A stretch of DNA of 64,000 nucleotides from Ruegeria sp. HKCCA6707 (GCF_013033515.1 NZ_WQEG01000001.1:248001-312000); one strand, 5' to 3'; shown: positions 27,938 through 37,070, numbered from the stretch's first letter. A program made the numbers and translations. Notes: generated from the letters alone by a model not told the origin.

Positions 27938-28807
27938 ATGACCCATACTACAAAAGGGGCAATCAAGAAGTATTTCAAGAAAGACGCTCCCAAGGACGTT
28001 CGCAAAGCGATTGAGACCTCCAAGAAAGGCGAGATCCTGACGCCCAGCTATCCCTACTCAGAGAAAATGAAATCCAATGACTATTTCGATCAGATGGACG
28101 CGCTCCAGATCGAACTGGTCAAGATGCAGGCCTGGGCCAAAGAAACCGGACAACGGATCGCCTTGATATTCGAAGGCCGGGATGCCGCTGGAAAAGGCGG
28201 AACAATCAAACGGTTCCGAGAAAACCTTAACCCACGTGGTGCGAGAAATGTAGCGCTGAGCAAACCCTCTGACGCTGAGCGGAGCCAATGGTACTTCCAG
28301 CGTTACGTGCAGCATCTGCCCTCGGCCGGGGAAATCGTGTTTTTCGACCGCAGTTGGTACAATCGTGGCGTGGTCGAAAACGTCTTTGGCTTTTGCACGC
28401 CCGAAGAACGCGAGCGTTTCTTCCGACAAGTTTTGCCACTGGAAACCGGGTTTGTGAATGACGGCATAACACTTTTCAAGTTCTGGCTGAACGTCGGTCG
28501 CGCAGAACAGCTAAATCGGTTTCTTGCGCGTGAGGAAGACCCGCTAAAGCAATGGAAACTCAGCCCGATCGATATCGCAGGTCTGGACAAATGGGACGAG
28601 TACAGCAATTCGATCGAGGAAACACTGACCCGGTCCCACACGGATCGGTCTCCCTGGACTATCGTCCGGTCAGATGACAAAAAGCGTGCCCGCCTTGCTG
28701 CGATCCGCACTGTTCTGAGCGCGCTGAACTATGACCAGAAAGACCCCGGCGCTGTAGGCTCACCCGATCCCAAGATTTGCGGTGGACCGGAACTTTGGGA
28801 TGCGTGA
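27938..28807 (+). CDS. ppk2: Polyphosphate kinase 2 (PPK2)
   Basis: A 289-residue PPK2 enzyme that phosphorylates nucleoside di- (or mono-) phosphates from polyphosphate. Walker A-like GRDAAGKGG lies at residues 80-88, the Walker B-like [10 protein letters not shown] at 135-144 and the conserved [15 protein letters not shown] lid between. The short length suggests the single-domain class I type. Start chosen at ATG 27938 because GAGGT precedes it; the GTG six bases earlier is too close. Likely role: polyphosphate-driven nucleotide regeneration under stress. Confidence 0.93.
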   Translation: MTHTTKGAIKKYFKKDAPKDVRKAIETSKKGEILTPSYPYSEKMKSNDYFDQMDALQIELVKMQAWAKETGQRIALIFEGRDAAGKGGTIKRFRENLNPRGARNVALSKPSDAERSQWYFQRYVQHLPSAGEIVFFDRSWYNRGVVENVFGFCTPEERERFFRQVLPLETGFVNDGITLFKFWLNVGRAEQLNRFLAREEDPLKQWKLSPIDIAGLDKWDEYSNSIEETLTRSHTDRSPWTIVRSDDKKRARLAAIRTVLSALNYDQKDPGAVGSPDPKICGGPELWDA

Positions 28808-28900
28808 CCCTCAAACGCCGATCACTGTTGGACGCTACTGGCTGTGTGCTCTATGTCTATGCATCCAGGCGGCAAGCAGTCAGAAAAAGATGACCCGGGC

Positions 28901-29515
28901 ATGAGCAAACGCGGCTATCATCACGGAAACCTCAAACAAGCCTTGATCGAGGCCGCGCTGTCGCTGATCGAAGCCAAGGGTCCAACCGGATTCACCCTGT
29001 CTGAGGCGGCCAAGACCGCTGGTGTAACCCCAGCAGCAGTCTATCGCCATTACCAGGGGCGCGAGGATCTAATTGCCGAGGCCGCGCGCCAGGGGTTCGA
29101 AATATTCGCTGACTTGATGCAATTTGCCTGTGACAAGGGTCAGCCGTCCGCTCTGGCAGCGTTCGAGGCAACCGGTCGCGCCTATCTGGCCTTTGCCCGC
29201 AAACATCCAGGCCATTACATCGCCATGTTCGAAAGTGGCATTTCGGTCAACCGCACCCCCGAACTGGCGATGGCCGCAAACCGTGCCAAAGGGGTTCTCG
29301 AAAAGGCTGCCGAAGATCTGTCGCGTCACATCCCACCGGAGAAACGTCCACCCGCTTCGATGTTCAGTGCCCATATCTGGGCGATGAGCCATGGGGTGGT
29401 CGAACTGTTTGCCCGCAACACAGGCGCCACTTCACCCTACCCCCCCGAAGACCTGCTGGAAACCGGCATAGGTATTTATTTACGCGGCCTCGGCCTCGTG
29501 CCCCAAGACGACTAG
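28901..29515 (+). CDS. TetR/AcrR family transcriptional regulator
   Basis: A regulator of about 204 residues. The N-terminal TetR helix-turn-helix is clear: HHGNLKQALIEAALSLIEAKG, then LSEAAKTAGVTPAAVYRHYQGREDL. The C-terminal ligand domain resembles the WHG type, ending in the helical FSAHIWAMSHGVVELFA. The start is uncertain: ATGs at 28853, 28859 and 28901 are in frame; none has a good ribosome site and the family best fits 28901. It ends convergent with the cyclase gene (2 bp apart). Target genes unknown, though ppk2 is nearest upstream. Confidence 0.85.
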   Translation: MSKRGYHHGNLKQALIEAALSLIEAKGPTGFTLSEAAKTAGVTPAAVYRHYQGREDLIAEAARQGFEIFADLMQFACDKGQPSALAAFEATGRAYLAFARKHPGHYIAMFESGISVNRTPELAMAANRAKGVLEKAAEDLSRHIPPEKRPPASMFSAHIWAMSHGVVELFARNTGATSPYPPEDLLETGIGIYLRGLGLVPQDD

Positions 29516-29517
29516 CC

Positions 29518-30576
29518 TTAGAACGAGCGCGTTCTTTGCGGCGTGCTCAGGCGCGAGGTGACGTTGACCAGATCCATGACACCCATGCCTTTGATGTCTA
29601 CCGGACCAATTTCGGTGATCTGAAATTCGTCGATCAAGGCATAGGTCATATCCGCCGGCGCCGCGATATGCATAGGTTTTGCAAAAACCTGAAGACGTGA
29701 CGCGGTATTCACCGCCGGACCAAACACGTCATAAACATATTTCTGCACCCCAACCACCGAACCAACGGCGGGCCCAGTGGCCAGCCCGACACGTGCCTGC
29801 CACTTATGCGGATGGCTTTCGTTGCGCCGTTCCAGATACCGCAGGAAGCGCACCGCGCAATGGGCCACGGCGGTGGCATGATCGGGGGTTTCATCCGGCA
29901 TCCCGGAAACCGCCAGATACGCATCGCCAATCGTCTTGATACGCTCGCACCCGAACTGTTCAACGATGCGGTCAAAGGCCGTGAAAATATCGTTCAACTC
30001 GCTGAGCGTGACAGTCGGGTCAGTTTTGGCGGCAAAATCCGTGAACCCAACGAAATCCAGCATCACAACCGAGACTTCCTTGTAGAGCTGCGGGGTCACG
30101 ACGCCAAAGGTCTTGAACTCTTCATAGACCGCGCGCGGCATCAGGTTCAGCAACAGACGCTCGACGCGCTCTTTCTCGCGCTCCAACTCTCGGGTGTTGC
30201 GTTCAACCATGGTCGAATAGCTGTCGATCATGCTTTCCAACTCGCGGATACGCGTGATGTTCTGGAATTCGACCACCAGCACTTGCTCTTCCAACCCATT
30301 GGCCAGCGATACCGTCGTTGCAAAAATCAACGTGCGGCGTTTGGGCTTGATCTGAAGCTCGGCCGAATATTGCAGACCCGATTGCTTGACGTCTTCTAAC
30401 TCGCGCAGATCCAGATCCGGGAAGAACTCGGGCAGCGTTTGGCCAGGTTCAGGCGTGCCGAACCATTCCGCAAAGGGACCATTGTGGAACACAAAGGTCA
30501 GGTCAGACGCGCGCAGCACCGCGACGCCCACACCAATGGCGCGCAGCAGATGTTCATTGATGGCCAGAATGCTCAT
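29518..30576 (-). CDS. PAS-domain class III adenylate cyclase
   Basis: A 352-residue protein. Residues 10-110 form a PAS-like sensor (GVAVLRASDLTFVFHNGPFA), then a coiled linker (110-150) and a class III nucleotidyl cyclase domain (165-345). Metal-binding aspartates are D174 (LDFVGFTDF) and D218 (IKTIGDAY). The base-selecting residues K214 and D283 and the transition-state residues N290 and R294 are present, which points to ATP and cAMP rather than GTP. No membrane segment is seen. Its start overlaps the upstream globin gene by 4 bp (ATGA), so the two are translationally coupled. Confidence 0.92.
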   Translation of the reverse strand: MSILAINEHLLRAIGVGVAVLRASDLTFVFHNGPFAEWFGTPEPGQTLPEFFPDLDLRELEDVKQSGLQYSAELQIKPKRRTLIFATTVSLANGLEEQVLVVEFQNITRIRELESMIDSYSTMVERNTRELEREKERVERLLLNLMPRAVYEEFKTFGVVTPQLYKEVSVVMLDFVGFTDFAAKTDPTVTLSELNDIFTAFDRIVEQFGCERIKTIGDAYLAVSGMPDETPDHATAVAHCAVRFLRYLERRNESHPHKWQARVGLATGPAVGSVVGVQKYVYDVFGPAVNTASRLQVFAKPMHIAAPADMTYALIDEFQITEIGPVDIKGMGVMDLVNVTSRLSTPQRTRSF

Positions 30577-30941
30577 GCAGGGGTCCGAACGACGATAATC
30601 CCACGCTTTTCTTCGATCGCAGCCAAGGCAATTTCGATATCACGAGGCGCCATCCCGTGATGCTCCAGCGCTTGCGCAAACAACGCACTCATCTCGTCGA
30701 AATCGCTATGTGAGATGTTCAGGTGGCGATGCACGGCTTCGATCCGTTCGTCGCTGAAGGACGCCGGACCACCGACCAGAGATGACACAAACTTGGTTTG
30801 ATGGTCGATCAGACGCGGCATGTCGATGTCGTCGAAATAGTCACCAATTTCGTCGGAATCCAAAGCCCATTCATAGAAGGTCATTACGATACGGCTGATG
30901 GTTTTGAACCCGCCGTATTTTTCATAGATCGTCTGACTCAC
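30573..30941 (-). CDS. Truncated hemoglobin (group 1-like)
   Basis: A 122-residue truncated globin. It has the group 1 opening IYEKYGGFKTI, the B helix IVMTFYEWALDSD with B10 tyrosine (residue 23), the loop and E helix YFDDIDMPRLIDHQTKFVSS, then GGP and the proximal histidine in EAVHRHLNIS (residue 71). It could bind O2 or NO. It has no ATG start. TTG 30953, GTG 30950 and GTG 30941 are in frame, and I prefer 30941, which gives MSQTIYEKYGG. The cyclase overlaps its stop codon, so the globin may feed gas state to that enzyme (inference). Confidence 0.88.
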   Translation of the reverse strand: MSQTIYEKYGGFKTISRIVMTFYEWALDSDEIGDYFDDIDMPRLIDHQTKFVSSLVGGPASFSDERIEAVHRHLNISHSDFDEMSALFAQALEHHGMAPRDIEIALAAIEEKRGIIVVRTPA

Positions 30942-31047
30942 AACTCGCACCAATCTGAATTCAAGTGGTCAACACAACCACGCTATATCAGTTTGGGTCT
31001 TTTGTTAACGATTAACGCGTAAACACTTGTCCGAAACGCGAATTTGT

Positions 31048-31890
31048 TCAGACTTTCAAGTCGTCTGCACAAGGAATGTACCCCACATATCCCCCCTGAT
31101 CTAATAGCCGGGTTTGCGCCCCTAGACGCCAGTAGAGCTTGCGAGTTGCAGCCCGAAGTTCCCGGCGCACACGAAACCAGGCTGGGCCCTTGTCCAATCC
31201 GCTGTTGGTCTTGATATCCTGTGTTCGCTCACTGGCGGCGACGGGTGCTTCGACTTCGGTTTGGCTGGCCGACCAGATCATTTGAACGCCAACTGCGGGA
31301 AAGCACTGATACATGCGCCAACCCGGACGCGGCAGCGAGACGAAATCATCCAAATGGTCCGAATAGCTTTCCGACCAACCCAGCAGTTTACGACACGCCT
31401 CTTGCGACACCACGTAGGCTGCCGCGCTTGGCGCCATTTCCAGCATGGGGCGCACCACAATCGATCCGATGGTTGTCTCAGCACCGAATCGCAAGGATCG
31501 CGGCGAATAGTCAAGCTTTACAAAATCGAATTCAGATGGATTGCGCAGAAGTTCTGTTATCACAGCGCCCGCGCCTGCTGACATTTCCACATCATCTTCG
31601 AAAACGGCAACAGCCGGTGCATCGCGCTCGAGCGCTTGCCGCCAAACCAGGCGGTGACTTTCGAAACAGGCTATTTCGCTGCGTTTCAAGCCCCAGCGGG
31701 TGCCGGTTCCGGGGACATAGCCGTTTTGATCCAAAGCAGCGTCCTGACCCGCATCAATCGCTCTGACCCGATGGGCGCTGTTTAACCCTGCCCGAGCGAA
31801 TTGCGTCTCCATGAAACGTTTGCGCGCCGGGACGCGATCAAGATTGATATAGTGCACAAAGTCCCCAGGTTCTTCGATGACATGCTGCAC
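31048..31890 (-). CDS. Glycosyltransferase family 25 (LPS type)
   Basis: A 280-residue glycosyltransferase family 25-like protein. The N-terminal VHYINLDRVPARKRFMETQF segment, the central SEIACFESHRLVWRQAL and the acidic AVFEDDVEMS match the family's nucleotide-sugar and EDD regions. Members add galactose or similar sugars to lipopolysaccharide. The start is a GTG at 31890 with AAGGGG 7 bases upstream. It is divergent from the eight-histidine membrane protein; the 287-bp region between them is AT-rich. Confidence 0.82.
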   Translation of the reverse strand: MQHVIEEPGDFVHYINLDRVPARKRFMETQFARAGLNSAHRVRAIDAGQDAALDQNGYVPGTGTRWGLKRSEIACFESHRLVWRQALERDAPAVAVFEDDVEMSAGAGAVITELLRNPSEFDFVKLDYSPRSLRFGAETTIGSIVVRPMLEMAPSAAAYVVSQEACRKLLGWSESYSDHLDDFVSLPRPGWRMYQCFPAVGVQMIWSASQTEVEAPVAASERTQDIKTNSGLDKGPAWFRVRRELRAATRKLYWRLGAQTRLLDQGGYVGYIPCADDLKV

Positions 31891-32177
31891 GGACTACCCC
31901 TTGAGAAAGCGCGGATATCTGCCCCTTGTGTGACAGTCTCTGCCCTTTGGGTCAAATCGCTTTACCCGCCCGCCTGGCGCGGCTTCTCGACCGTTTTCAA
32001 CGCACTTAAACTGTATACATTTTCGAAACAAAGCTCTGAAATACATGTTTTTACCTGTGATTACGGCGCTACACCAATGTCATTGCAAGGCCCAATTTGC
32101 GCCATTCTTCTTGGTTAAGATCATGACCAAGTGGTACCCATCTCACAAAAAACAAAAAGCTTTCGAGGATTTACGCA

Positions 32178-33236
32178 GTGACCGACGCATCGCTTCCGAC
32201 CCGCACCTATGCCGAGCTTCCTTGGCTCAGAAACGCACGCTTTGATACCGGCTTCATTATCGGGCTGCTGGCCCTGTCCTGTATCACAGGCGCCGTGGTA
32301 CTGATCGAGCCGTCATTGTTCTATCCGATACTGGTTATCGATCTGTGGTTCCTGGGCTATCACCACGTGATCGCCACCTACACGCGCATCTGCTTTGACA
32401 AGCAAAGCTATGCCGAGAACAAGAACATGTTGTTCATCCTGTTGCCACTCGTGGTCGTCGGCACTTTGGGCGTTGCGTGGGTCTTTGGCCTCTGGGTCAT
32501 CGTAACGATCTATTTCTATTGGCAGTGGTGGCACTATGCCCGTCAGAGCTGGGGCATTTCGCGCGCCTATCGCGGCAAGGATCCGCAGGCGAAATACGAA
32601 GATGGTTGGCTGGATCAGGCGATTTTCTACGCGCTGCCGATCTTTGGCATCCTCAGTCGCTCTGCCGAGCAGCAGCCAACATTTATTGGGCTAGAGCTGT
32701 GGTCAGCGCCGGTTCCGCCGCAAGTTGCTGCAATCGCCGGATATATCACTCTTGCCCTTCTGGCCTATTGGGTCGTTGCCCGCGTCATGGCGGCGCGCGA
32801 AGGGCGTCTGGCCATCGTTCATTCGATGTATATGCTGTCGCATTTTGCGATCTTCTATCTGGCCTATGTTGGCACCAGTGACATCACGATCGGCTGGCTG
32901 ATGATCAACATCTGGCACAACGCGCAGTACATCCTGTTCGTCTGGATGTTCAACGTCAAACGCTTCAAGGACGGCGTGGATCCCGATGCCAAGTTCCTGT
33001 CCTATATCTCGCAGCCACAGCGGTTGTGGCTCTATCTTCTGACCTGCATCGTGATCACCGGCGTGGTGTATTGGGGCGTTCTGCGCGCCATCGACTGGGT
33101 GTTCTTTGCCGGTCTGTCGGCCACCATCGTTCTCTATCAGATCGTGAATTTCCATCACTACATCGTGGACAGCAAGCTGTGGAAAATGCGCAAGCCGAAA
33201 ATCCGCGAAACGCTGGATCTGAACACGCAAGGCTGA
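32178..33236 (+). CDS. Polytopic membrane protein with eight histidines, function unknown
   Basis: A 352-residue protein with roughly 8-9 hydrophobic segments. Histidines cluster in or at membrane edges: H62-H63 (YHHVIATYTR), H119 (QWWHYARQ), H215 and H222 (HSMYMLSHF), H247 (IWHNAQY) and H326-H327 (NFHHYIVDSKLW). Eight histidines are also the hallmark of membrane di-iron desaturases and hydroxylases, but the spacing differs, so this is not a standard desaturase. Start is a GTG at 32178 with GAGGA eight bases upstream. It is followed after 4 bp by a flippase-like gene and then a GT-C gene, suggesting envelope lipid or glycan work. Confidence 0.85.
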   Translation: MTDASLPTRTYAELPWLRNARFDTGFIIGLLALSCITGAVVLIEPSLFYPILVIDLWFLGYHHVIATYTRICFDKQSYAENKNMLFILLPLVVVGTLGVAWVFGLWVIVTIYFYWQWWHYARQSWGISRAYRGKDPQAKYEDGWLDQAIFYALPIFGILSRSAEQQPTFIGLELWSAPVPPQVAAIAGYITLALLAYWVVARVMAAREGRLAIVHSMYMLSHFAIFYLAYVGTSDITIGWLMINIWHNAQYILFVWMFNVKRFKDGVDPDAKFLSYISQPQRLWLYLLTCIVITGVVYWGVLRAIDWVFFAGLSATIVLYQIVNFHHYIVDSKLWKMRKPKIRETLDLNTQG

Positions 33237-33240
33237 TCCG

Positions 33241-34233
33241 GTGGAAACCGTCCAGCTGCCGTCCAAGGACAGCGCGTCCCCCGAGGGGTCGCGCTTTCCT
33301 GGCGCAATTTTCGGATCTCCATCCGGCGCGTCGGGGTCATCAGTGACAGACCCGCGTCACGCCCGTAAACGCGCCCTTCTGAGGGTATTCAGCCTGATCC
33401 TCTTGCTGGGGATCGCCGCCAGCCTGATCGATCTGTCCGAGGTCTGGGTACGCCTGCGCGCTATACCGATTTGGATCTTTGCGGTGATGGTTGCCATTCA
33501 GGCCGGGATCGTTTTGATCCTGTCCTGGCGCTTTGCCATCCTGGCCCGCTCAGTTGGTGCAGATCTGCGCCTGAGTGAAGCCACGCGACTGACCTTTTTG
33601 ACCACGTTGGGCAACCTGCTGCTGCCCACCGGCTTGGCGGGCGATGCCGGGCGTGTGCTCTTGGTGCGCAAATACGGGTTGAGCCTGAGCACAGCCATGG
33701 CGGTTGGCGTTTTTGATCGCATCATCGGACTTGCTGCCTTGGGTGCCATCGTTCTTGTTGGCGCCATCGCCGCCGCATCCATCCTGCCAATCTATGTTGC
33801 CCTTGCCGCCTTTGTCGTGCCGACAACGATCACGGTCGCGATCCTTATCTGGTGGCAACGTAGTGCGAAAAACAAAGCGGCTCTGGGCCCGGCGTTCCTA
33901 TCTGTGGCAGGGCTGTCCGCGGCCCTGTCCATCTTTGCTCATCTCGCCTCCATCCTGATCGCTTACCTGTTTTTTCTGGAACAAGGGGCTCCGGTTGGGT
34001 TCTTCGGGGTTTTGGTGCTGTTTCCCGCGGTCTTGCTGGCCGCGACGCTACCGATTTCAGTTGGAGGCTGGGGAACGCGGGAATTCGCTGCCGCCGCAGC
34101 CTTTGCCACCATTGGGGTCGAGGCCCCAACCGCCATTGCAATGGCGGTGATCTTTGGCCTGTCGCAGGCCGTGGCCGCAGCTATCGGCTCGGCTGCAACA
34201 ACCCTGTTTTCTCAGACTGACGCAGCCCGGTGA
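33241..34233 (+). CDS. Lysylphosphatidylglycerol synthase TM-like flippase (UPF0104 type)
   Basis: A 330-residue polytopic protein of the LPG synthase transmembrane (UPF0104/AglD-like) type. A cytoplasmic basic N-terminal segment precedes about eight helices. The conserved segments are LPTGLAGDAGRVLLVRKYG near the middle and LPISVGGWGTREFAA near the C-terminus. Members move or handle polyprenol-linked or aminoacyl lipids. It starts with a GTG 4 bp after the eight-histidine gene and its stop overlaps the next gene's GTG start (GTGA). Confidence 0.85.
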   Translation: METVQLPSKDSASPEGSRFPGAIFGSPSGASGSSVTDPRHARKRALLRVFSLILLLGIAASLIDLSEVWVRLRAIPIWIFAVMVAIQAGIVLILSWRFAILARSVGADLRLSEATRLTFLTTLGNLLLPTGLAGDAGRVLLVRKYGLSLSTAMAVGVFDRIIGLAALGAIVLVGAIAAASILPIYVALAAFVVPTTITVAILIWWQRSAKNKAALGPAFLSVAGLSAALSIFAHLASILIAYLFFLEQGAPVGFFGVLVLFPAVLLAATLPISVGGWGTREFAAAAAFATIGVEAPTAIAMAVIFGLSQAVAAAIGSAATTLFSQTDAAR

Positions 34234-35921
34234 TCGCGCGACACCCTCATATGGCAGGGGTACTCCTGAGCCTGATGTCGGTCGCGTTGATGTTGTTTTT
34301 CTACCATGATCTGTTCTGGTGGCCGGTGGATGAAGGCGTTTACGCCTACATCGCGCAGCGCATGAATGCCGGGTACATTATCCACAAGGATATCATCGAT
34401 CTGCATGCCGGTTACGGCAACCTGCTGAACGCCTGGGCCTTTCGCCTGTTTGGTGAGGACCTGCTGAGCCTGCGCTATCCTTTGATCGCAATCACGCTGG
34501 TGCAGAGCATCATCGCCTACATCCTTCTCGCATCGCGGGGTCCTTTCGTCGCCTGTGTGGGCGGCATTGCCGTTGCGGCCTTTTCCTTTGTGCAATTCCC
34601 GAACCCCAGCGCAAATTGGCACGCCTTGGGCTGGTTCTTCGTTCTGGCCTTGTGCCTGGAAAAGCTGCGGCCGGGGTCCATGCTGCGGCTGTTTCTGGCA
34701 GGCCTTCTGGTCGGCATGTGTTTCTTTACCCGCCAGCTCAGTGGTGTTTTCCTGGCCTTGGGACTGATCTGCGTCTTGCTGGTTGAGGCCCCAAAGGAAC
34801 AGGACAATCCACGAGGTCCGGCCTTGCTGATCGGGGCCATCGCAAGCCTTGGGCTGATCCTCTATGTAGCGACCAAAGATCAGCTTTCGGCCTTTCTCTG
34901 GGCCGGTATCTGGCCTTTGGGCCTGCTGATCACGGCAATGCTGACTGCACGGTTTTCTTGGGGATATGCCGGACGCACCGTGATGTTGGTTCTAGCCGGG
35001 TTTCTGATCGCCGGGCTTCCGCTGGCGATATCAAACCTTTCAAAGGACGCTTTTGGATTCTGGCTCAACGACATGTTGTTTTCGGCGCTGTCGATCCACG
35101 GGCAGGATTTCATCGCACAGGCCAGCTTTTGGAACCTGCTGCAAATGGCGTGGCAGGGTATGCTTTCGGGTGCTGGTCTGGTGGCATCGCTATCCGGTCT
35201 GGCTTGGATCTTTCTGATCCTGACCGTTCCGGCCCTTGGGATTATAGTGAACCGCGATGTGACGCATGTTCAACGCTGCTCACCCACCGCTATTTTGGCC
35301 GTGTTTTGGGCCATCGGCGCTCTGCACTATCAGATCCCGATCTACCTGATGTTTGTCCTGCCCGCGGTGTTGTGCGCGCTGCTGATCTTGCGCGGCACCT
35401 TTGCGCTGTCGGTGATCGTGCTGGCCGTCGCGCTTTGGGCGATTGCGTTTCAGGCCGGTCAACCGGTCGAGCGTGGTTTGACCGGTATCATTGCAGGTGA
35501 ACGGCGCGGCCCACCGGTCCGGGCAGAACTGCCCGGTGTCAGCCTACGGCTGATGCCCGATGACATAGCGGATTTCGAAACCCTGCTGAAAGAACTTGAA
35601 CGCACAGGCTCAGATGACGCTCACCTGATGACCATTCCGGTCGAGCCACAGTTGTACTTCATGACAAATCGCACACCGCCCGTGCGCTATTTCTCGACAG
35701 CCATGGGATTGCTAAGTGACGCCGATGTCACCAACACGATCACCGCGCTGGACGAGGCCGCTCCGCTAAACGTGGTGAACCGAAGGTTTGACAAATACCT
35801 GACCCCGCTCAGCGCGCAGCTTCTGGATCACGTGAAGGCACACTCCGAAGCTCCGTTTCAGGTTGGTCCGTTTGACGTCTACCGCTATGCGCCAGAGGCC
35901 GCATCGACGTCCGCTCCCTAA
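34230..35921 (+). CDS. GT-C-type membrane glycosyltransferase-like protein
   Basis: A 563-residue protein with about 10-12 membrane segments and a periplasmic C-terminal domain. The N-terminal WPVDEGVYAYIAQRMNAG segment carries acidic residues in the first periplasmic loop, as in GT-C (dolichyl or polyprenyl phosphate-sugar) transferases. A donor lipid-sugar could be made by the GT2 protein on the opposite strand. Starts at a GTG overlapping the flippase gene. Its last 113 bp overlap the 3' end of the convergent GT2 gene. Confidence 0.82.
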   Translation: MIARHPHMAGVLLSLMSVALMLFFYHDLFWWPVDEGVYAYIAQRMNAGYIIHKDIIDLHAGYGNLLNAWAFRLFGEDLLSLRYPLIAITLVQSIIAYILLASRGPFVACVGGIAVAAFSFVQFPNPSANWHALGWFFVLALCLEKLRPGSMLRLFLAGLLVGMCFFTRQLSGVFLALGLICVLLVEAPKEQDNPRGPALLIGAIASLGLILYVATKDQLSAFLWAGIWPLGLLITAMLTARFSWGYAGRTVMLVLAGFLIAGLPLAISNLSKDAFGFWLNDMLFSALSIHGQDFIAQASFWNLLQMAWQGMLSGAGLVASLSGLAWIFLILTVPALGIIVNRDVTHVQRCSPTAILAVFWAIGALHYQIPIYLMFVLPAVLCALLILRGTFALSVIVLAVALWAIAFQAGQPVERGLTGIIAGERRGPPVRAELPGVSLRLMPDDIADFETLLKELERTGSDDAHLMTIPVEPQLYFMTNRTPPVRYFSTAMGLLSDADVTNTITALDEAAPLNVVNRRFDKYLTPLSAQLLDHVKAHSEAPFQVGPFDVYRYAPEAASTSAP

Positions 35922-36825
35922 CAATAAAGTCGGGTCGGCGCTTTACCTCTTCATAGATCTTGGCGATGTAAATCCCAATGATGCCCAACCCGATCATCAA
36001 GATTGAGGCAACGATGATCTGCAGCAAGATAACCGTGGTGAAACCCGGAACAGCGGCGCCTGTGATCCACAGCCACAAAGTTCGAAGGCTGAGCGCGACA
36101 GCCAAAAGGCCAAACGCTCCGCCCAGAAACGTCATCAAATGCATCGGCGTGGTGCTGAACGACACGATCGAGTCGAGCGCCAACCGCAGCAATTTGGTCA
36201 TCGACCACTTGCCTTCACCTGCATTGCGCGGCGCAACGGTGAACAGGATCGTGTCCTGCTCGAACCCGACCCAGGCAACCAGCCCGCGATAGAACCGCTC
36301 GCGCTCGGGTAAGGCGATAAGGCAATCGACAATCTCGCGATCCAGCAGTTTGAAATCCGCCGCATTGCCCACATCCATCCCGGCCAAAGCAAAGAACAAT
36401 TTGAAGTAGCATCGTGTCAGAAAGGCCTTGATCGGACCTTCCTCTTCACGGTTTTCCTTGACGGTGTTCACCACCTTGGCGCCCGCCTGCCATTTCCTGA
36501 ACATCTCACGGATCAGTTCGGGCGGGTGCTGCAGATCGGCGTCAATGGTTACGACCGCGTCCCCGCGCGCTGCCTCAAGCCCCGCCGCGATAGCAGCTTC
36601 TTTTCCAAAATTGCGCGACAGGCGCACGCCGTGAATGTCACTGTGCTGTGTGGACAGTTGTTGAATGACCTGCCACGTACCGTCCGACGAGCCGTCATCG
36701 ACCACAATGAACTCAACAGCACACAGATCTTCGGTATGGCCGCGAATGACCGTCAAGCTCTCTTGCAGCCCTTCAGCCTCGTGATGGGCCGGGATAATAA
36801 TGGACAAGAGGATATCAGCGCGCAT
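35809..36825 (-). CDS. Polyprenyl-phosphate glycosyltransferase, family 2 (GtrB/DPM-like)
   Basis: A 338-residue GT2 enzyme with a C-terminal membrane domain. The GT-A domain has VVDDGSSDGTWQV and the metal-binding TIDADLQHPPEL, then the acceptor-side FKLLDREIV and RGLVAWVG. Two C-terminal membrane helices follow (LMTFLGGAFGLLAVALS, and TTVILLQIIVASILMIGLG). The type transfers a sugar from UDP or GDP to undecaprenyl phosphate. The last 37 residues (after FIVRER) are basic and lie antisense to the C-terminus of the GT-C gene. Confidence 0.9.
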   Translation of the reverse strand: MRADILLSIIIPAHHEAEGLQESLTVIRGHTEDLCAVEFIVVDDGSSDGTWQVIQQLSTQHSDIHGVRLSRNFGKEAAIAAGLEAARGDAVVTIDADLQHPPELIREMFRKWQAGAKVVNTVKENREEEGPIKAFLTRCYFKLFFALAGMDVGNAADFKLLDREIVDCLIALPERERFYRGLVAWVGFEQDTILFTVAPRNAGEGKWSMTKLLRLALDSIVSFSTTPMHLMTFLGGAFGLLAVALSLRTLWLWITGAAVPGFTTVILLQIIVASILMIGLGIIGIYIAKIYEEVKRRPDFIVRERTSMRPLAHSGRRQTDQPETELRSVPSRDPEAAR

Positions 36826-37003
36826 GGCACATCACACGAAAACACTGCGGAAAAGCCCGCATTTCGGAAGAATTGACAGTCATTGTTCTGCTCTGACCCG
36901 TTTTTCTCGTTTTCAGAAATCTAACGGCGATCGACCGGCGACGTCCAGCAAAGCGACGGAACATGAGCCAAAGTCAGTGCATATTCTCATGAAAGCGTGG
37001 CAA

Positions 37004-37070
37004 TTTCCCCTCGAACAGCCCTGTCATGCACGTTCAAATGCGGCGATCTCCGAACATTTGAAAGGGGAAA
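37004..37070 (-). ncRNA. Candidate three-way-junction RNA segment directly 3' of tRNA-Ser
   Basis: An 8-bp inverted repeat (37004-37011, TTTCCCCT; 37063-37070, AGGGGAAA) encloses two more pairings: 37033-37040 (TTCAAATG) with 37055-37062 (CATTTGAA), capped by CGG/CCG, and a small ACAG/CTGT hairpin at 37015-37024. The outer stem ends one base before the tRNA CCA end. On the minus strand it would be transcribed immediately after the tRNA. It may be a processing or termination element, a small RNA or an attachment-site remnant. It resembles no RNA family I know. Confidence 0.45.
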
